A DNA stretch of 64,000 nucleotides, taken from positions 47,801 through 111,800 of the forward strand of contig JAKFVC010000077.1 of NCBI GenBank assembly GCA_021732415.1, read 5' to 3'. Shown in pieces: positions 35,895-43,657 of this stretch. Made by a program: the position numbers and the translations under genes. Position 1 is the stretch's first letter. Each line of letters starts with the position of its first letter. The stretch is from Planctomycetaceae bacterium. Its GTDB lineage: Bacteria > Planctomycetota > Planctomycetia > Planctomycetales > Planctomycetaceae. Below the pieces are notes generated by a model. That model was not told the DNA's origin and searched no databases. It saw only the letters and a program-made list of their open reading frames with translations.

Positions 35895-36884
35895 ATGCGA
35901 TTCCGGCCCAGAGGTGTCCCTCGACTTGGACGAAGTCGCGACCAGGTTCGCGTGGTGATGCTCGTGGGCACGCTGCTGATCGTGATCATGTCGATCTTCA
36001 AGTCGGCCAATCCCAAGAATTGGGAGTGGTTGAATCCGCCTCAGAAGAAGCAACAGCGGCCCCTTTCACCTGAAGAAGACGAACGGATTAAGCTACTGCA
36101 GGAGACTCTGACCCAGCAGGCAGTCGGCCAGCCGGGCCAGGCAGCCCCGAAGAAGCAGGGTGCCCCCAATCCGAAAGTTGTCGCGAAACCCGCGGACCCT
36201 GAGCAATCTTTGCGCATCCCGAAGGCCGTGTTTGCCAAGATCAACGAAAAATCGCTCTTCATCCGGCATGCGGAAAGCGAAGCCTATTGGACAGTCTTCG
36301 CCAAGTTGCGAGATCTCCCCCAGGTGGATCTGGAGCAGGCCGCGCTACAGGACGTCACCTACACGCAGTTGTTCTCGGACCCTGATTTCTACCGTGGTCG
36401 GCTGATCACGCTGGAAGGGGAATTGCTGATGCTCAACCAGCTACCCAAGCACGAGAACGACGCGAAGATCGACATTGTCTATGAAGGCTGGATACGCAAT
36501 GCCGACTCGGGCAAGAACCCGTATGTCTTTCACTGCATGGATAAACCGGCCGGATTGAAAGAAGGCGATAAGATCAGCGAGAAGGTGTCGATCACCGGCT
36601 ACTTTTTCAAGCGTTACCAGTACCCGGCTAAGTCAGGATTGACGTACGCCGCCCCGCTGCTGTTAGCGAAACGCATTCGCTGGTTCCCCCCGGTACAACG
36701 CAAACAAGATGCGGATCCGCGCTGGGTCCCGTGGGTGCTGGGCGGGATTGCCGCCGTCGGGATCGGCCTGGGAGGGGCGATTTGCTTTTTCATCCTGCGC
36801 GATCAGCGTCGCTCGAATGCCCAGTTGAAACGCTTCGCCGCACCGGCGATTTCAGACTTCGGGCCGATTGAGCCTCCGGAATAA
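35895..36884 (+). CDS. Membrane-anchored protein of unknown function
   Basis: 329 residues. An N-terminal helix VVMLVGTLLIVIMSIF (about 20-35) and a C-terminal helix VPWVLGGIAAVGIGLGGAICFFIL (about 279-302) enclose a soluble domain. This part has a Gln/Pro/Lys-rich linker, then a globular region VTYTQLFSDPDFYRGRLITLEGELLMLNQLP ... KISEKVSITGYFFKRYQY. The pattern of short beta strands resembles an OB-like fold (inference). It starts 139 bases after leuS on the same strand. I do not recognise the family. Confidence 0.7.
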   Translation: MRFRPRGVPRLGRSRDQVRVVMLVGTLLIVIMSIFKSANPKNWEWLNPPQKKQQRPLSPEEDERIKLLQETLTQQAVGQPGQAAPKKQGAPNPKVVAKPADPEQSLRIPKAVFAKINEKSLFIRHAESEAYWTVFAKLRDLPQVDLEQAALQDVTYTQLFSDPDFYRGRLITLEGELLMLNQLPKHENDAKIDIVYEGWIRNADSGKNPYVFHCMDKPAGLKEGDKISEKVSITGYFFKRYQYPAKSGLTYAAPLLLAKRIRWFPPVQRKQDADPRWVPWVLGGIAAVGIGLGGAICFFILRDQRRSNAQLKRFAAPAISDFGPIEPPE

Positions 36885-36900
36885 GGCGTGGAAAGACTTC

Positions 36901-37193
36901 GTAGGACGGGTCTCCTGGCCCGTCCGAGCGGATACGAGAGTAGTCGCCAATCGCGTTCCATCAATCAATAAACTCTTGAATCGGGTGCCACTGGCTATGC
37001 CAGTGCTCGGAGTCTATCGATTCGCTGTCCGGCAATGCACTGGCACAGCCAGTGGCACCCGGAATTTTGGCCATATTGAAGCGCGCGGACCTCGCTATGG
37101 AAATTGTGCCGTGCGCTGCGCGAAGCTAGCGAGGGACGATCGTGTATTGCGCCGATTGTTACGGACTCGGACGGGCCTGGAGACCCGTCGTAG
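36901..37193. repeat. Composite nested palindromic element (second copy of the 66-433 type)
   Basis: The outer arms GTAGGACGGGTCTCCTGGCC (36901) and ACGGGCCTGGAGACCCGTCG (to 37191) enclose an inner GGGTGCCACTGGC pair (36983-37060) and the block GCGCGAAGCTAGCGAGG followed by CGATTGTTACGGACTCGGAC. The order of blocks is the same as in 66-433 although the outer arm belongs to another family. It separates convergent genes. Confidence 0.8.
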
Positions 37194-37210
37194 GAAGGCA
37201 TCTCACGAAA

Positions 37211-38284
37211 TCACGTTGAGCGTACCACCACGAATTCCGTCAGCAACTCGAGCACTTGCCGCGCTGGTGAATCGGCCAGACAGGCCAAGGCCGCCCGGGC
37301 ACCTTGGACGTATTCGAAGGCCCGTTGACGAGCATATTCCAACGCATCGCCAGCTCTCAACAGTCGATTGAGTTCAGCCTTGGACTCGGAACTGGGATGG
37401 GCCAGCAAATCGCGGATTTTCACGGCGTCTGCTGGAGCGGCTTCAGCCAACAGCCGGATCAGCGGCAAGGTCAGCTTTTGCTTCTCCAAGTCCGATCCGA
37501 GCGACTTGCCCGTCTCCTGTTCGGTGCCGCAGACATCCAGCAGGTCGTCCGCGATCTGGAAGGCGATTCCCAGGTTGCGACCATACTGATCCATCGCCTG
37601 GACGGTCGCTTCAGAGCCGCCCGCAAAGTGAGCACCCAGGTAGCACGACACGGCGCACAGTTCGGCAGTCTTGCCTTCGATGATGTTGAAGTATTGCTCT
37701 TCAGTCAGACCAGAGTTCCCGCGTTCGTGAATCTGGGCCAGTTCACCTTCGCAAACTAAGTTCGTTGCGCGGCCAATCAACCGGCAGGCCAGGGTACTTT
37801 CCAAGCTGCTCGCCAGATGGAACGCGTGCGTGAAGAGATAGTCGCCCAGCAGGACACTGGTTTCATTGTTCCAGCGAGAATTGACCGTCGCGACATGCCG
37901 GCGGGTCGTGGCATCGTCGAGCACGTCATCATGAACCAGCGTCGCTGTGTGGATCATCTCCACCACCGCTGCCAGTACATGGTGCGAAGGGTCCACTTCC
38001 CCGACGGCCTGGGCAGTCAACAACAGCAACATCGGCCGCAGTCGTTTGCCGCGATACGTATTCAGATGCGTCAGGACATCCGCGACATACGGATGATTAC
38101 TGTGCAGTTCGCGATGGAAGACGACTTCCATTTCGTGCAGGTCATTCCCGATCAGACGTAAGATTGTCGCCTGTAAGTCGATGGAATTCACCTTTTCGCT
38201 CGCCGCTTTTTGAACCATGACGTTCTCTTCCACCCCCAACGGACCGGTTGTCTCCAGTCCGCCCTGTTCGATAATCATCGCCAT
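37211..38284 (-). CDS. Polyprenyl diphosphate synthase (IspB/GerC-type)
   Basis: 357 residues. Aspartate-rich motif 1 is LVHDDVLDDATTRRH, with RGKRLRPMLLLL upstream. Motif 2 is IAFQIADDLLDVCGTEQETGKSLGSDLEKQKLTLPLI. It condenses IPP onto an allylic primer to make a long-chain prenyl diphosphate for the quinone side chain (family knowledge). Product chain length cannot be read. The N-terminal 25 residues before KVNSIDLQATI look like a non-conserved extension, so the true start may be internal. Single gene on the minus strand. Confidence 0.9.
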   Translation of the reverse strand: MAMIIEQGGLETTGPLGVEENVMVQKAASEKVNSIDLQATILRLIGNDLHEMEVVFHRELHSNHPYVADVLTHLNTYRGKRLRPMLLLLTAQAVGEVDPSHHVLAAVVEMIHTATLVHDDVLDDATTRRHVATVNSRWNNETSVLLGDYLFTHAFHLASSLESTLACRLIGRATNLVCEGELAQIHERGNSGLTEEQYFNIIEGKTAELCAVSCYLGAHFAGGSEATVQAMDQYGRNLGIAFQIADDLLDVCGTEQETGKSLGSDLEKQKLTLPLIRLLAEAAPADAVKIRDLLAHPSSESKAELNRLLRAGDALEYARQRAFEYVQGARAALACLADSPARQVLELLTEFVVVRST

Positions 38285-38398
38285 TCAGCCATCGCCGCTC
38301 AAAACATGGCAAATCCAGTGCCATCTGTCAGCGAGATCTCTGTCCATTTCCTGAATTGCGAGTTGTACTTAATTACTGCTTCCTTGTCGTGAGAGGAA

Positions 38399-38881
38399 TC
38401 AAGCCTCGTCACGACGGAAGTGTCCACTCTTGCCACCCGATTTTTCGAGCAGCATCGTCGGACCGAGCACCATCGCCCGGTCGACCGCTTTACACATATC
38501 GTAAACCGTCAAGGCAGCCACACTGACTGCGGTGAGGGCTTCCATTTCCACCCCTGTTTTACCGTGCACTGCCGCGGTAGCCTGGATCTCAATGGTCCGG
38601 TCGTCCAGGATGGAAAAACCAACCTCAACACTATCCAGACCCAGCGAATGGCACAGCGGAATCAACTCGGACGTCCGCTTGGCCGCCATGATTCCCGCCA
38701 GCCGAGCCACCTCAAACACATCCCCTTTCGCCACTTGCCGATTGGTGATCAACTGCAGTGTTGCGGGCAGCATGACGATGCGGCTGGAGGCCACCGCGCG
38801 TCTGGCGGTGATGTCTTTCGCCCCGACATCGACCATCCGACTGGCTCCCGAATCATCAAAATGAGTCAGTCCAGACGCCAC
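38399..38881 (-). CDS. moaC: Cyclic pyranopterin monophosphate synthase
   Basis: 160 residues from GTG 38881, which AAAAGGAAGTGTCGC precedes; a TTG at 38905 is the alternative. Conserved: LTHFDDSGASRMVDVGAKDITARRAVA, AKRTSELIPLCHSLGLD, KTGVEMEALTAVSVAALTVYDMCKAVDR (catalytic Lys and Asp) and the C-terminal KSGGKSGHFRR. MoaC acts with MoaA in the first step of molybdenum-cofactor synthesis from GTP. No other moa gene is nearby. The stop lies 115 bases from the polyprenyl synthase start, so the two may be cotranscribed. Confidence 0.94.
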   Translation of the reverse strand: MASGLTHFDDSGASRMVDVGAKDITARRAVASSRIVMLPATLQLITNRQVAKGDVFEVARLAGIMAAKRTSELIPLCHSLGLDSVEVGFSILDDRTIEIQATAAVHGKTGVEMEALTAVSVAALTVYDMCKAVDRAMVLGPTMLLEKSGGKSGHFRRDEA

Positions 38882-39469
38882 GCGACACTTCCTTTTCAAA
38901 CTCAACCACGATCACGTGGCCCTCGGCAAAAGCCGCCGAATTGGCGACGAAACACTTCGTCGACACCCGCTGGCACGCGCAGAAACTGAACCACCAGCAC
39001 TACTTGCGAACAACGATAGCCATCCGCACAAACCTTGGCAACATAGGGGAGCACATCCCGGGTTGTCAAGCAGGCAGCAGGCCAGCCGCGAGCCACGTTA
39101 ATTCGTGCGTCCGCAACACGCTAACCGCCATCAACATCGACCATTAACTCCAGCAGGCAAGATCCGAAGCGAAACCACTCAACAGCTTTGCGGAAATGTC
39201 AAATGACAACGGACCACTGACAAAGGACGAAACAGCCTCTATTCAACGTTGCCACCTGCTCCCTCATTTAGACATTAGGATTTAGTCATTAGTCATTTCC
39301 CTCCACCGTTTCCATTCTGCCAGCCGAAAGCTACCATACTCCCCGCAGGCGGCCAGACGAGGAATCTTGATCTCAACTGGTGGCTCTGGGTCGTCTGAGG
39401 CTGGCAATCTCAGAACGCCCGCCGATCGCCGCAGCATGATTGATTCCGCCGTCCGATACGGAGTTCAAG
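38882..39469. other. Divergent intergenic region, no gene supported
   Basis: It holds a possible promoter for moaC (see 39040-39069) and a decayed copy of the ATGACGAAAT-type inverted repeat (about 39196-39296). A 64-codon minus-strand frame (38902-39096) lacks family similarity and overlaps that promoter, so I do not call it. Confidence 0.4.
39040..39069 (-). promoter_or_regulatory. Putative sigma-70-type promoter of moaC
   Basis: On the minus strand TTGACA (39069-39064) and TATGTT (39045-39040) are separated by 18 bases. The implied 5' leader of about 150 bases before the moaC start leaves room for regulation, but I recognise no riboswitch there. Confidence 0.35.
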
Positions 39470-40030
39470 ATGGAAAAAACCGTCGTCCTCGTCCTGATTT
39501 TCATCGCCGGTGCAGCCCTCTCGTGGGGACTCTATGTGCCGACCGTCCACGCGGCTCAATCCGCCCTGAAGAGTCCCTTGCGAGCCTTCCTGTTCGTGGG
39601 GCTGGCCTACTTCATCACCGCCGTGTTGATTCCCTCGATCTTCGTGTTCGTCCTGAACTGGGATCCGACGGTCAAGCCGGGCCTTGTTCCGAACTTCGAC
39701 ACGATGGCCTGTATGAAGGGGCTGTTTGGTGGAAGCTTGGGGGCTGCCGGTGCATTGTGCATCATCTTCGCCGTAACCATCGGCGGTAAAGATGCCACCC
39801 TCTATGTGCCGCCGCTGGTCTTCGCCGGTGCTCCGATCATCAACACGATCGCCACAATTCTGTATTTCAATCCGGCCAAGACGCTGCCCGATTGGAAATT
39901 CTTCATGGGATTGCTGATGGCAGCCTGCGGCGCAGCACTCGTGATGATCTACAAGCCGGTCAGTGCCCCGCACGGAGCTCCGCCAACCGCTCCCTCAGCG
40001 AACGTCGCCCCGGCAACCCCGGCGCACTAG
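39470..40030 (+). CDS. Four-helix membrane protein, DMT-like half transporter
   Basis: 186 residues with helices at about 4-22 (VVLVLIFIAGAALSWGLYV), 42-66 (AFLFVGLAYFITAVLIPSIFVFVL), 91-113 (FGGSLGAAGALCIIFAV), 120-140 and 148-166 (WKFFMGLLMAACGAALVMIYKP). The tail is Pro/Ala-rich. The helix pattern and the final AACGAALVMIYKP segment resemble one half of a drug/metabolite transporter-superfamily protein. The start ATG 39470 follows GAGTTCAAG. Substrate unknown. Confidence 0.65.
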   Translation: MEKTVVLVLIFIAGAALSWGLYVPTVHAAQSALKSPLRAFLFVGLAYFITAVLIPSIFVFVLNWDPTVKPGLVPNFDTMACMKGLFGGSLGAAGALCIIFAVTIGGKDATLYVPPLVFAGAPIINTIATILYFNPAKTLPDWKFFMGLLMAACGAALVMIYKPVSAPHGAPPTAPSANVAPATPAH

Positions 40031-40036
40031 CCAGGC

Positions 40037-40096
40037 TCGTGGCCGACGCTGCTAGCGTCGGCGCACCACCGACGCTAGCAGCGTCGGCCACGGGGT
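40037..40096. repeat. REP pair, GTGGCCGACGCTG family
   Basis: CGTGGCCGACGCTGCTAGCG (40038-) and the inverse CGCTAGCAGCGTCGGCCACG (to about 40094) are separated by only a dozen bases. It lies seven bases behind the membrane-protein stop. Confidence 0.85.
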
Positions 40097-40141
40097 CGTG
40101 TGCCTCAACGGTCGATACAACGTCGGCGGCGCGCTCAACAA

Positions 40142-41419
40142 CTAGGGCACCGAGGTCTCCTCGGTGAACCAATCCGGCATCGTCCCCTTGAGCTTCAGCA
40201 GCTTCCCGTCGCGCAGGACTTCCAGCTCCACGGCATCTCCCGGCCGATAGAGCTCCAGGACTTTCGATTTGAATTGCTCAAACGTCTGAAAGCCCGTTTG
40301 CCCTCCGACGGAGGTGATCAGATCCCCCTTCTGCAACAGCAGGTTCTTCCCGAGTCCCGGCGGGCGTAGCGAAATCACTTTCACCAGCGACTTGCCCTCG
40401 GGAAATCCCAGCTGCTGGACGGCATCGCGGCCCAAGCTGTAGCCGAGGAAGCCCATCTGCAGAGGCACGCTTCTCAGAGACTTCCTCCAGCCCAAATCCG
40501 ATTGCCGCCAGTCTCCACGCGGGGTCAACGACAACTCGACCGAGGCTTTCGTGCCCAGTGTCTGGCGGTCAACAACAATCTTGACGGGCTGATCGTCTGT
40601 GGCGCGGTGCAGGGCCCAGCGGATGTCGTATTCGGAACGGATTGGAATCCCGTTCACGCGACCGATGATGTCCTCGGGTTTGAGTCCCGCGGCTACCGCC
40701 GCCGAATCCGGCGCGAGACGCTCAACCTGCTGTCCCGATTTACGGTCGAGCTGCAAACCTAGACGCTCAGGCAGAGGATAGCCGAACAACATCCGCCGTT
40801 CGAATTTGCCATCCAGATAAGACTGCAGCAGCCGGTACTCCTGGATCTGATGGCAGTGAACACATCCCTGATGGTTGTCCTTGAGGAGCGGAATGTCTTC
40901 AGGCGATGTTGGCTTGGCAGGAGCCGGGTGAGTCTCCTCGCGCAAGATGCGGGGCAAATCGACGGCGGAGGCCCGTCGGATTTTTGCGTGCGCCTGCAGG
41001 ACCTCCGACATCGTATGTAGCAACGATTCGCGGCTCATGCGGGCATCGGGGATACGCTCATCGCGGCCACCGTAGCGGCTGTAGATATTCAGATCGGCGT
41101 CCAGAAAAAAGCTGGTCCAGGTGGTGTCGTAGTCAAACTCAAAGCGCGCGAGATCGACGTGATTCATCTGTCCTAATCGGACGCAGACAAAATCACGGCG
41201 AGCTGCCTGAATCAAATTGTCTTGATGAGCCACCTGCCCATCCCAAACAAAGCAGTCGGGTCACCGCACGCAGCGGAAGACCACGAACAGCGGTTTGCCC
41301 GATTCACGAGCCAGCTTGCAGGCCGAATCGAGATCCGTATGCCACCCGCTGATTTTCTCCTGAGCCGACGCCGAAGAGGACCACGCGACAAACAACACCA
41401 CCAACAGCAGACGCCACAT
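40142..41419 (-). CDS. Thioredoxin-like/PDZ selenoprotein with in-frame UGA (Sec53)
   Basis: 425 residues if UGA 41261-41263 is read as selenocysteine. ATG 41419 follows AGAAGG and opens a clear signal peptide (MWRLLLVVLFVAWSSSASA|Q). The thioredoxin-like part continues SGKPLFVVFRCVR-UGA-PDCFVWDGQ, so the UGA falls in the redox motif C50-V-R-U53-P-D-C56, and FFLDADLNIYSRYGG follows as expected for the fold. A heme-c motif CVHCH (186-190) comes next, then two PDZ domains (about 210-285 and 320-410). Without recoding, the frame splits into a 52-residue stub and a protein lacking its signal peptide. Extracytoplasmic redox or chaperone role inferred. A sequencing error or pseudogene is the alternative. 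Confidence 0.8.
41224..41242 (-). promoter_or_regulatory. Predicted bacterial SECIS hairpin
   Basis: In the mRNA, GAUGGGC (19-25 bases after the UGA) pairs with GCUCAUC (31-37) in seven pairs, one G-U, and the loop is AGGUG. This satisfies the bacterial SECIS model as I know it: stem of at least four pairs, small apical loop, G among its first two bases, and loop 16-37 bases from the UGA. The AGGU start of the loop is the same as in the E. coli fdhF element. Confidence 0.7.
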
Positions 41420-41510
41420 CGTTACGACCTTCTGGGATCATGAAATTCAATGGAACCGGAAGCCCTGAATTCTATCGGTCCCTCCCAGAGATTGGCTATA
41501 CTGCGTGTTC

Positions 41511-41577
41511 GTAGCCCAACTCTCTGAGTCGGGTTCCGTCCAATTCGAGGATTACCCGACTCAACAAGTCGGGCTAT
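41511..41577. repeat. REP pair, GTAGCCCGACTC family
   Basis: GTAGCCCAACTCTCTGAGTC (41511-) and the inverse ACCCGACTCAACAAGTCGGG ending CTAT at 41577, each with one or two mismatches to the family. It lies in the divergent gap between the selenoprotein gene and the GH43-like gene. Confidence 0.8.
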
Positions 41578-41590
41578 GGAGGGGCATCCG

Positions 41591-42559
41591 ATGACGACTG
41601 TTTTCTATGTGCGACGCACCGCTTGGTTATTAGCAGCCGTTTGCTGCAGCGGCCTGACCTTCTTCAGCGCGACTTCAACGTCTACGACAGCTCTGATTGC
41701 TCAGGAGCCCGCAGCCGAATTCCCCGCCGAATTCACCCATTGGGAACCGTACTCCAAGAACCCCATCTTCACCGCCGCCGGTCCGGGACACTGGGATGAA
41801 AAGATCCGTGAACGTGGTTGGATCCTCAAAGAGGGCGACCAGTGGAGTCTGTGGTACACAGGCTATGACGGCACCAAGGAAGGCCGGCGGATGTTGGGTT
41901 ACGCCACGTCCCCCGATGGTCTGATCTGGACACGGCTTGCTCAACATCCCTTGATCGACGAATTTTGGGTGGAAGACATCCAGGTCCAGAAAGTCGGTGA
42001 TACCTATTACATGGTCGCAGAAGGTCTCAATGATCAAGCCCAGTTGCTCACTTCCAAGGACAAGATTCACTGGAAGGGCCACGGGACGCTGGATATTCAC
42101 TACACCGACGGCAAGCCACTCACTCCTGGTCCGTTTGGCACACCAACCGCTTACTATGAAGACGGCACCTGGTACCTGTTTTACGAGCGCAAAGATCAGG
42201 GGATCTGGCTGGCAAAATCGAAGGATTTGAAGGTTTGGAACCATGTTCAGGACGAGCCGGTGATTGCGTTAGGCCCCGGCCCTTATGATTCGAAAATGAT
42301 CGCCCTCAATCAGATCGTGAAGCACCAAGGGAAGTACTACGCCGTCTACCACGGCAGTGGCTCCACCGAGAAACCGAGCTTGTGGACCACGAACCTGGCG
42401 GTCTCCAGTGATCTCATTCACTGGAAGAAGTATCCGGGAAATCCCCTGCGGCCCGAATCTGAGAACAAGTCGAGCGGCCTGCTGGTCAACGATGGCGAGA
42501 AGTTCCGACTCTACACGATGCACGACAAAGTTCAGGTCCATTTTCCCACAAAGAAATGA
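41591..42559 (+). CDS. Secreted five-bladed beta-propeller, glycoside hydrolase 43/130-like
   Basis: 322 residues. The signal peptide lies in the first 35 residues (LLAAVCCSGLTFFSATS). The mature part shows repeated propeller strands of the GH43/GH32/GH130 superfamily: WSLWYTGYDGTKEGRRMLGYATSPDGLIWTRL, TYYMVAEGLNDQAQLLTSKDKIHWKGHG, GTWYLFYERKDQGIWLAKSKDLKVWNHV and KYYAVYHGSGS. Start ATG 41591 follows GAGGGG. Acidic residues are plentiful but I cannot assign the catalytic pair, so activity on a glycan is inferred from fold only. Confidence 0.75.
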   Translation: MTTVFYVRRTAWLLAAVCCSGLTFFSATSTSTTALIAQEPAAEFPAEFTHWEPYSKNPIFTAAGPGHWDEKIRERGWILKEGDQWSLWYTGYDGTKEGRRMLGYATSPDGLIWTRLAQHPLIDEFWVEDIQVQKVGDTYYMVAEGLNDQAQLLTSKDKIHWKGHGTLDIHYTDGKPLTPGPFGTPTAYYEDGTWYLFYERKDQGIWLAKSKDLKVWNHVQDEPVIALGPGPYDSKMIALNQIVKHQGKYYAVYHGSGSTEKPSLWTTNLAVSSDLIHWKKYPGNPLRPESENKSSGLLVNDGEKFRLYTMHDKVQVHFPTKK

Positions 42560-42564
42560 TCCGT

Positions 42565-42624
42565 CCCGTGGCAGACGCTGCTAGCGTCTGCAGTTCGACG
42601 CTGGCAGCGTCGGCCACGGGGGCG
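42565..42624. repeat. REP pair, GTGGCCGACGCTG family
   Basis: CGTGGCAGACGCTGCTAGCG (42566-) and GACGCTGGCAGCGTCGGCCA ending near 42620. It lies in the 91-base gap between the GH43-like gene and pdxJ. Confidence 0.85.
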
Positions 42625-42650
42625 AGATATCGAACAGAAGACCCCACATC

Positions 42651-43364
42651 ATGGCAAAACTCGGCGTTAACATCGACCATGTGGCAACCGTCCGGCAAGC
42701 ACGGCGCACCATCGAACCGGACCCCGTCTGGGCGGCAGCTCTGGCAGAACTGGGTGGCGCAGACGGGATCACACTGCATCTACGAGAAGACCGACGGCAC
42801 ATCCAGGAACGCGACCTGCGCATCATCCGGCAAACGGCCCAGGTGAAGGTCAATCTGGAAATGGCGGCCGATCCGCTCGTGACGACGATTGCTCTGGACG
42901 TGCAGCCGCAACAGGTGACGCTGGTTCCCGAAAAGCGAGAAGAAGTCACCACCGAGGGGGGGCTGGATGTCATCGCCAACTCCGCGCGAATCAAGACGTG
43001 CATGGAGCAACTCCTCAACGTCGGGATCGAAGTCAGCATGTTCGTGGATCCCGACCCGCGGCAGATTGAAGCCTCGCACATCATGGGCGCTAAGGCCGTT
43101 GAGCTGCACACCGGCCGTTATGCCGATGCAGTCACCGAACAGGAGCAAGACAAGGAATTCGAAGCGTTGCTCTCCGCCGGGCGCTATGCGATCGAACGCG
43201 GATTGGTGCTGCATCTCGGGCACGGACTGACCTACCGCAACGTGCAGCGGATCGCGCGGATTCCTGGCGTGTGCGAATTGAACATCGGGCATAGCATTGT
43301 GGCCCGCGCGATCATGGTTGGTTTTCAGCAAGCTGTTCGGGAGATGAAGACGCTGATTAGCTAG
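42651..43364 (+). CDS. pdxJ: Pyridoxine 5'-phosphate synthase
   Basis: 237 residues. Family marks: [109 protein letters not shown] and [16 protein letters not shown]. PdxJ condenses 1-deoxyxylulose 5-phosphate with 3-amino-2-oxopropyl phosphate to form pyridoxine 5'-phosphate. It implies the DXP-dependent vitamin B6 route in this organism. No other pdx gene is adjacent. Confidence 0.96.
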   Translation: MAKLGVNIDHVATVRQARRTIEPDPVWAAALAELGGADGITLHLREDRRHIQERDLRIIRQTAQVKVNLEMAADPLVTTIALDVQPQQVTLVPEKREEVTTEGGLDVIANSARIKTCMEQLLNVGIEVSMFVDPDPRQIEASHIMGAKAVELHTGRYADAVTEQEQDKEFEALLSAGRYAIERGLVLHLGHGLTYRNVQRIARIPGVCELNIGHSIVARAIMVGFQQAVREMKTLIS

Positions 43365-43375
43365 TTCCGCCGCTT

Positions 43376-43405
43376 CGTAGCCACGCTCGCCAGAGCGTGG
43401 CTACG
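43376..43405. repeat. Single REP, GTAGCCACGCTCG family
   Basis: A perfect hairpin, CGTAGCCACGCTCG, CCAG-type loop and CGTGGCTACG, 12 bases behind the pdxJ stop. It may act as the pdxJ 3' hairpin, although no U-tract follows. Confidence 0.8.
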
Positions 43406-43516
43406 AAACTCTTGAACATTTCAGAATCAACTACCTGTGCCTCGATTCGACCTGTATGATGAACGGCTTGGAGTATGACTGATCAGCCGGAATTCGCCTG
43501 ATCTGCCAACGCCATC

Positions 43517-43636
43517 AAGGATATTTCGACGTCATGGGAGGGTGAGGCTCCTGCCGAACCGCATAGTCTCGCGACGACCGAAAGACGCTTGCGGTTCGGC
43601 AGGAGCCTCACCCTCCCATCGACTCGAATCACGAAT
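43517..43636. repeat. Discrete 120-base REP unit, inverted copy of 32108-32230
   Basis: Reading the minus strand, ATTCGTGATTCGAGTC-GATGGGAGGG ... CCCTCCCATGACGTCGAAATA reproduces the unit at 32108-32230 in the same order. The arms are nearly identical; only the central loop differs. It ends 22 bases upstream of the DUF1501 start. Confidence 0.85.
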
Positions 43637-43657
43637 TGAATCGGAAGAGATCTGGGT

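Noticed and set aside
38902..39096. 64-codon minus-strand frame upstream of moaC
   Set aside because: It has no similarity or ribosome-binding site and it overlaps a plausible TTGACA/TATGTT promoter.
40142..41233. A 363-codon gene starting at GTG 41233
   Set aside because: It would begin inside the thioredoxin domain with no signal peptide; reading through the UGA gives a complete exported protein.
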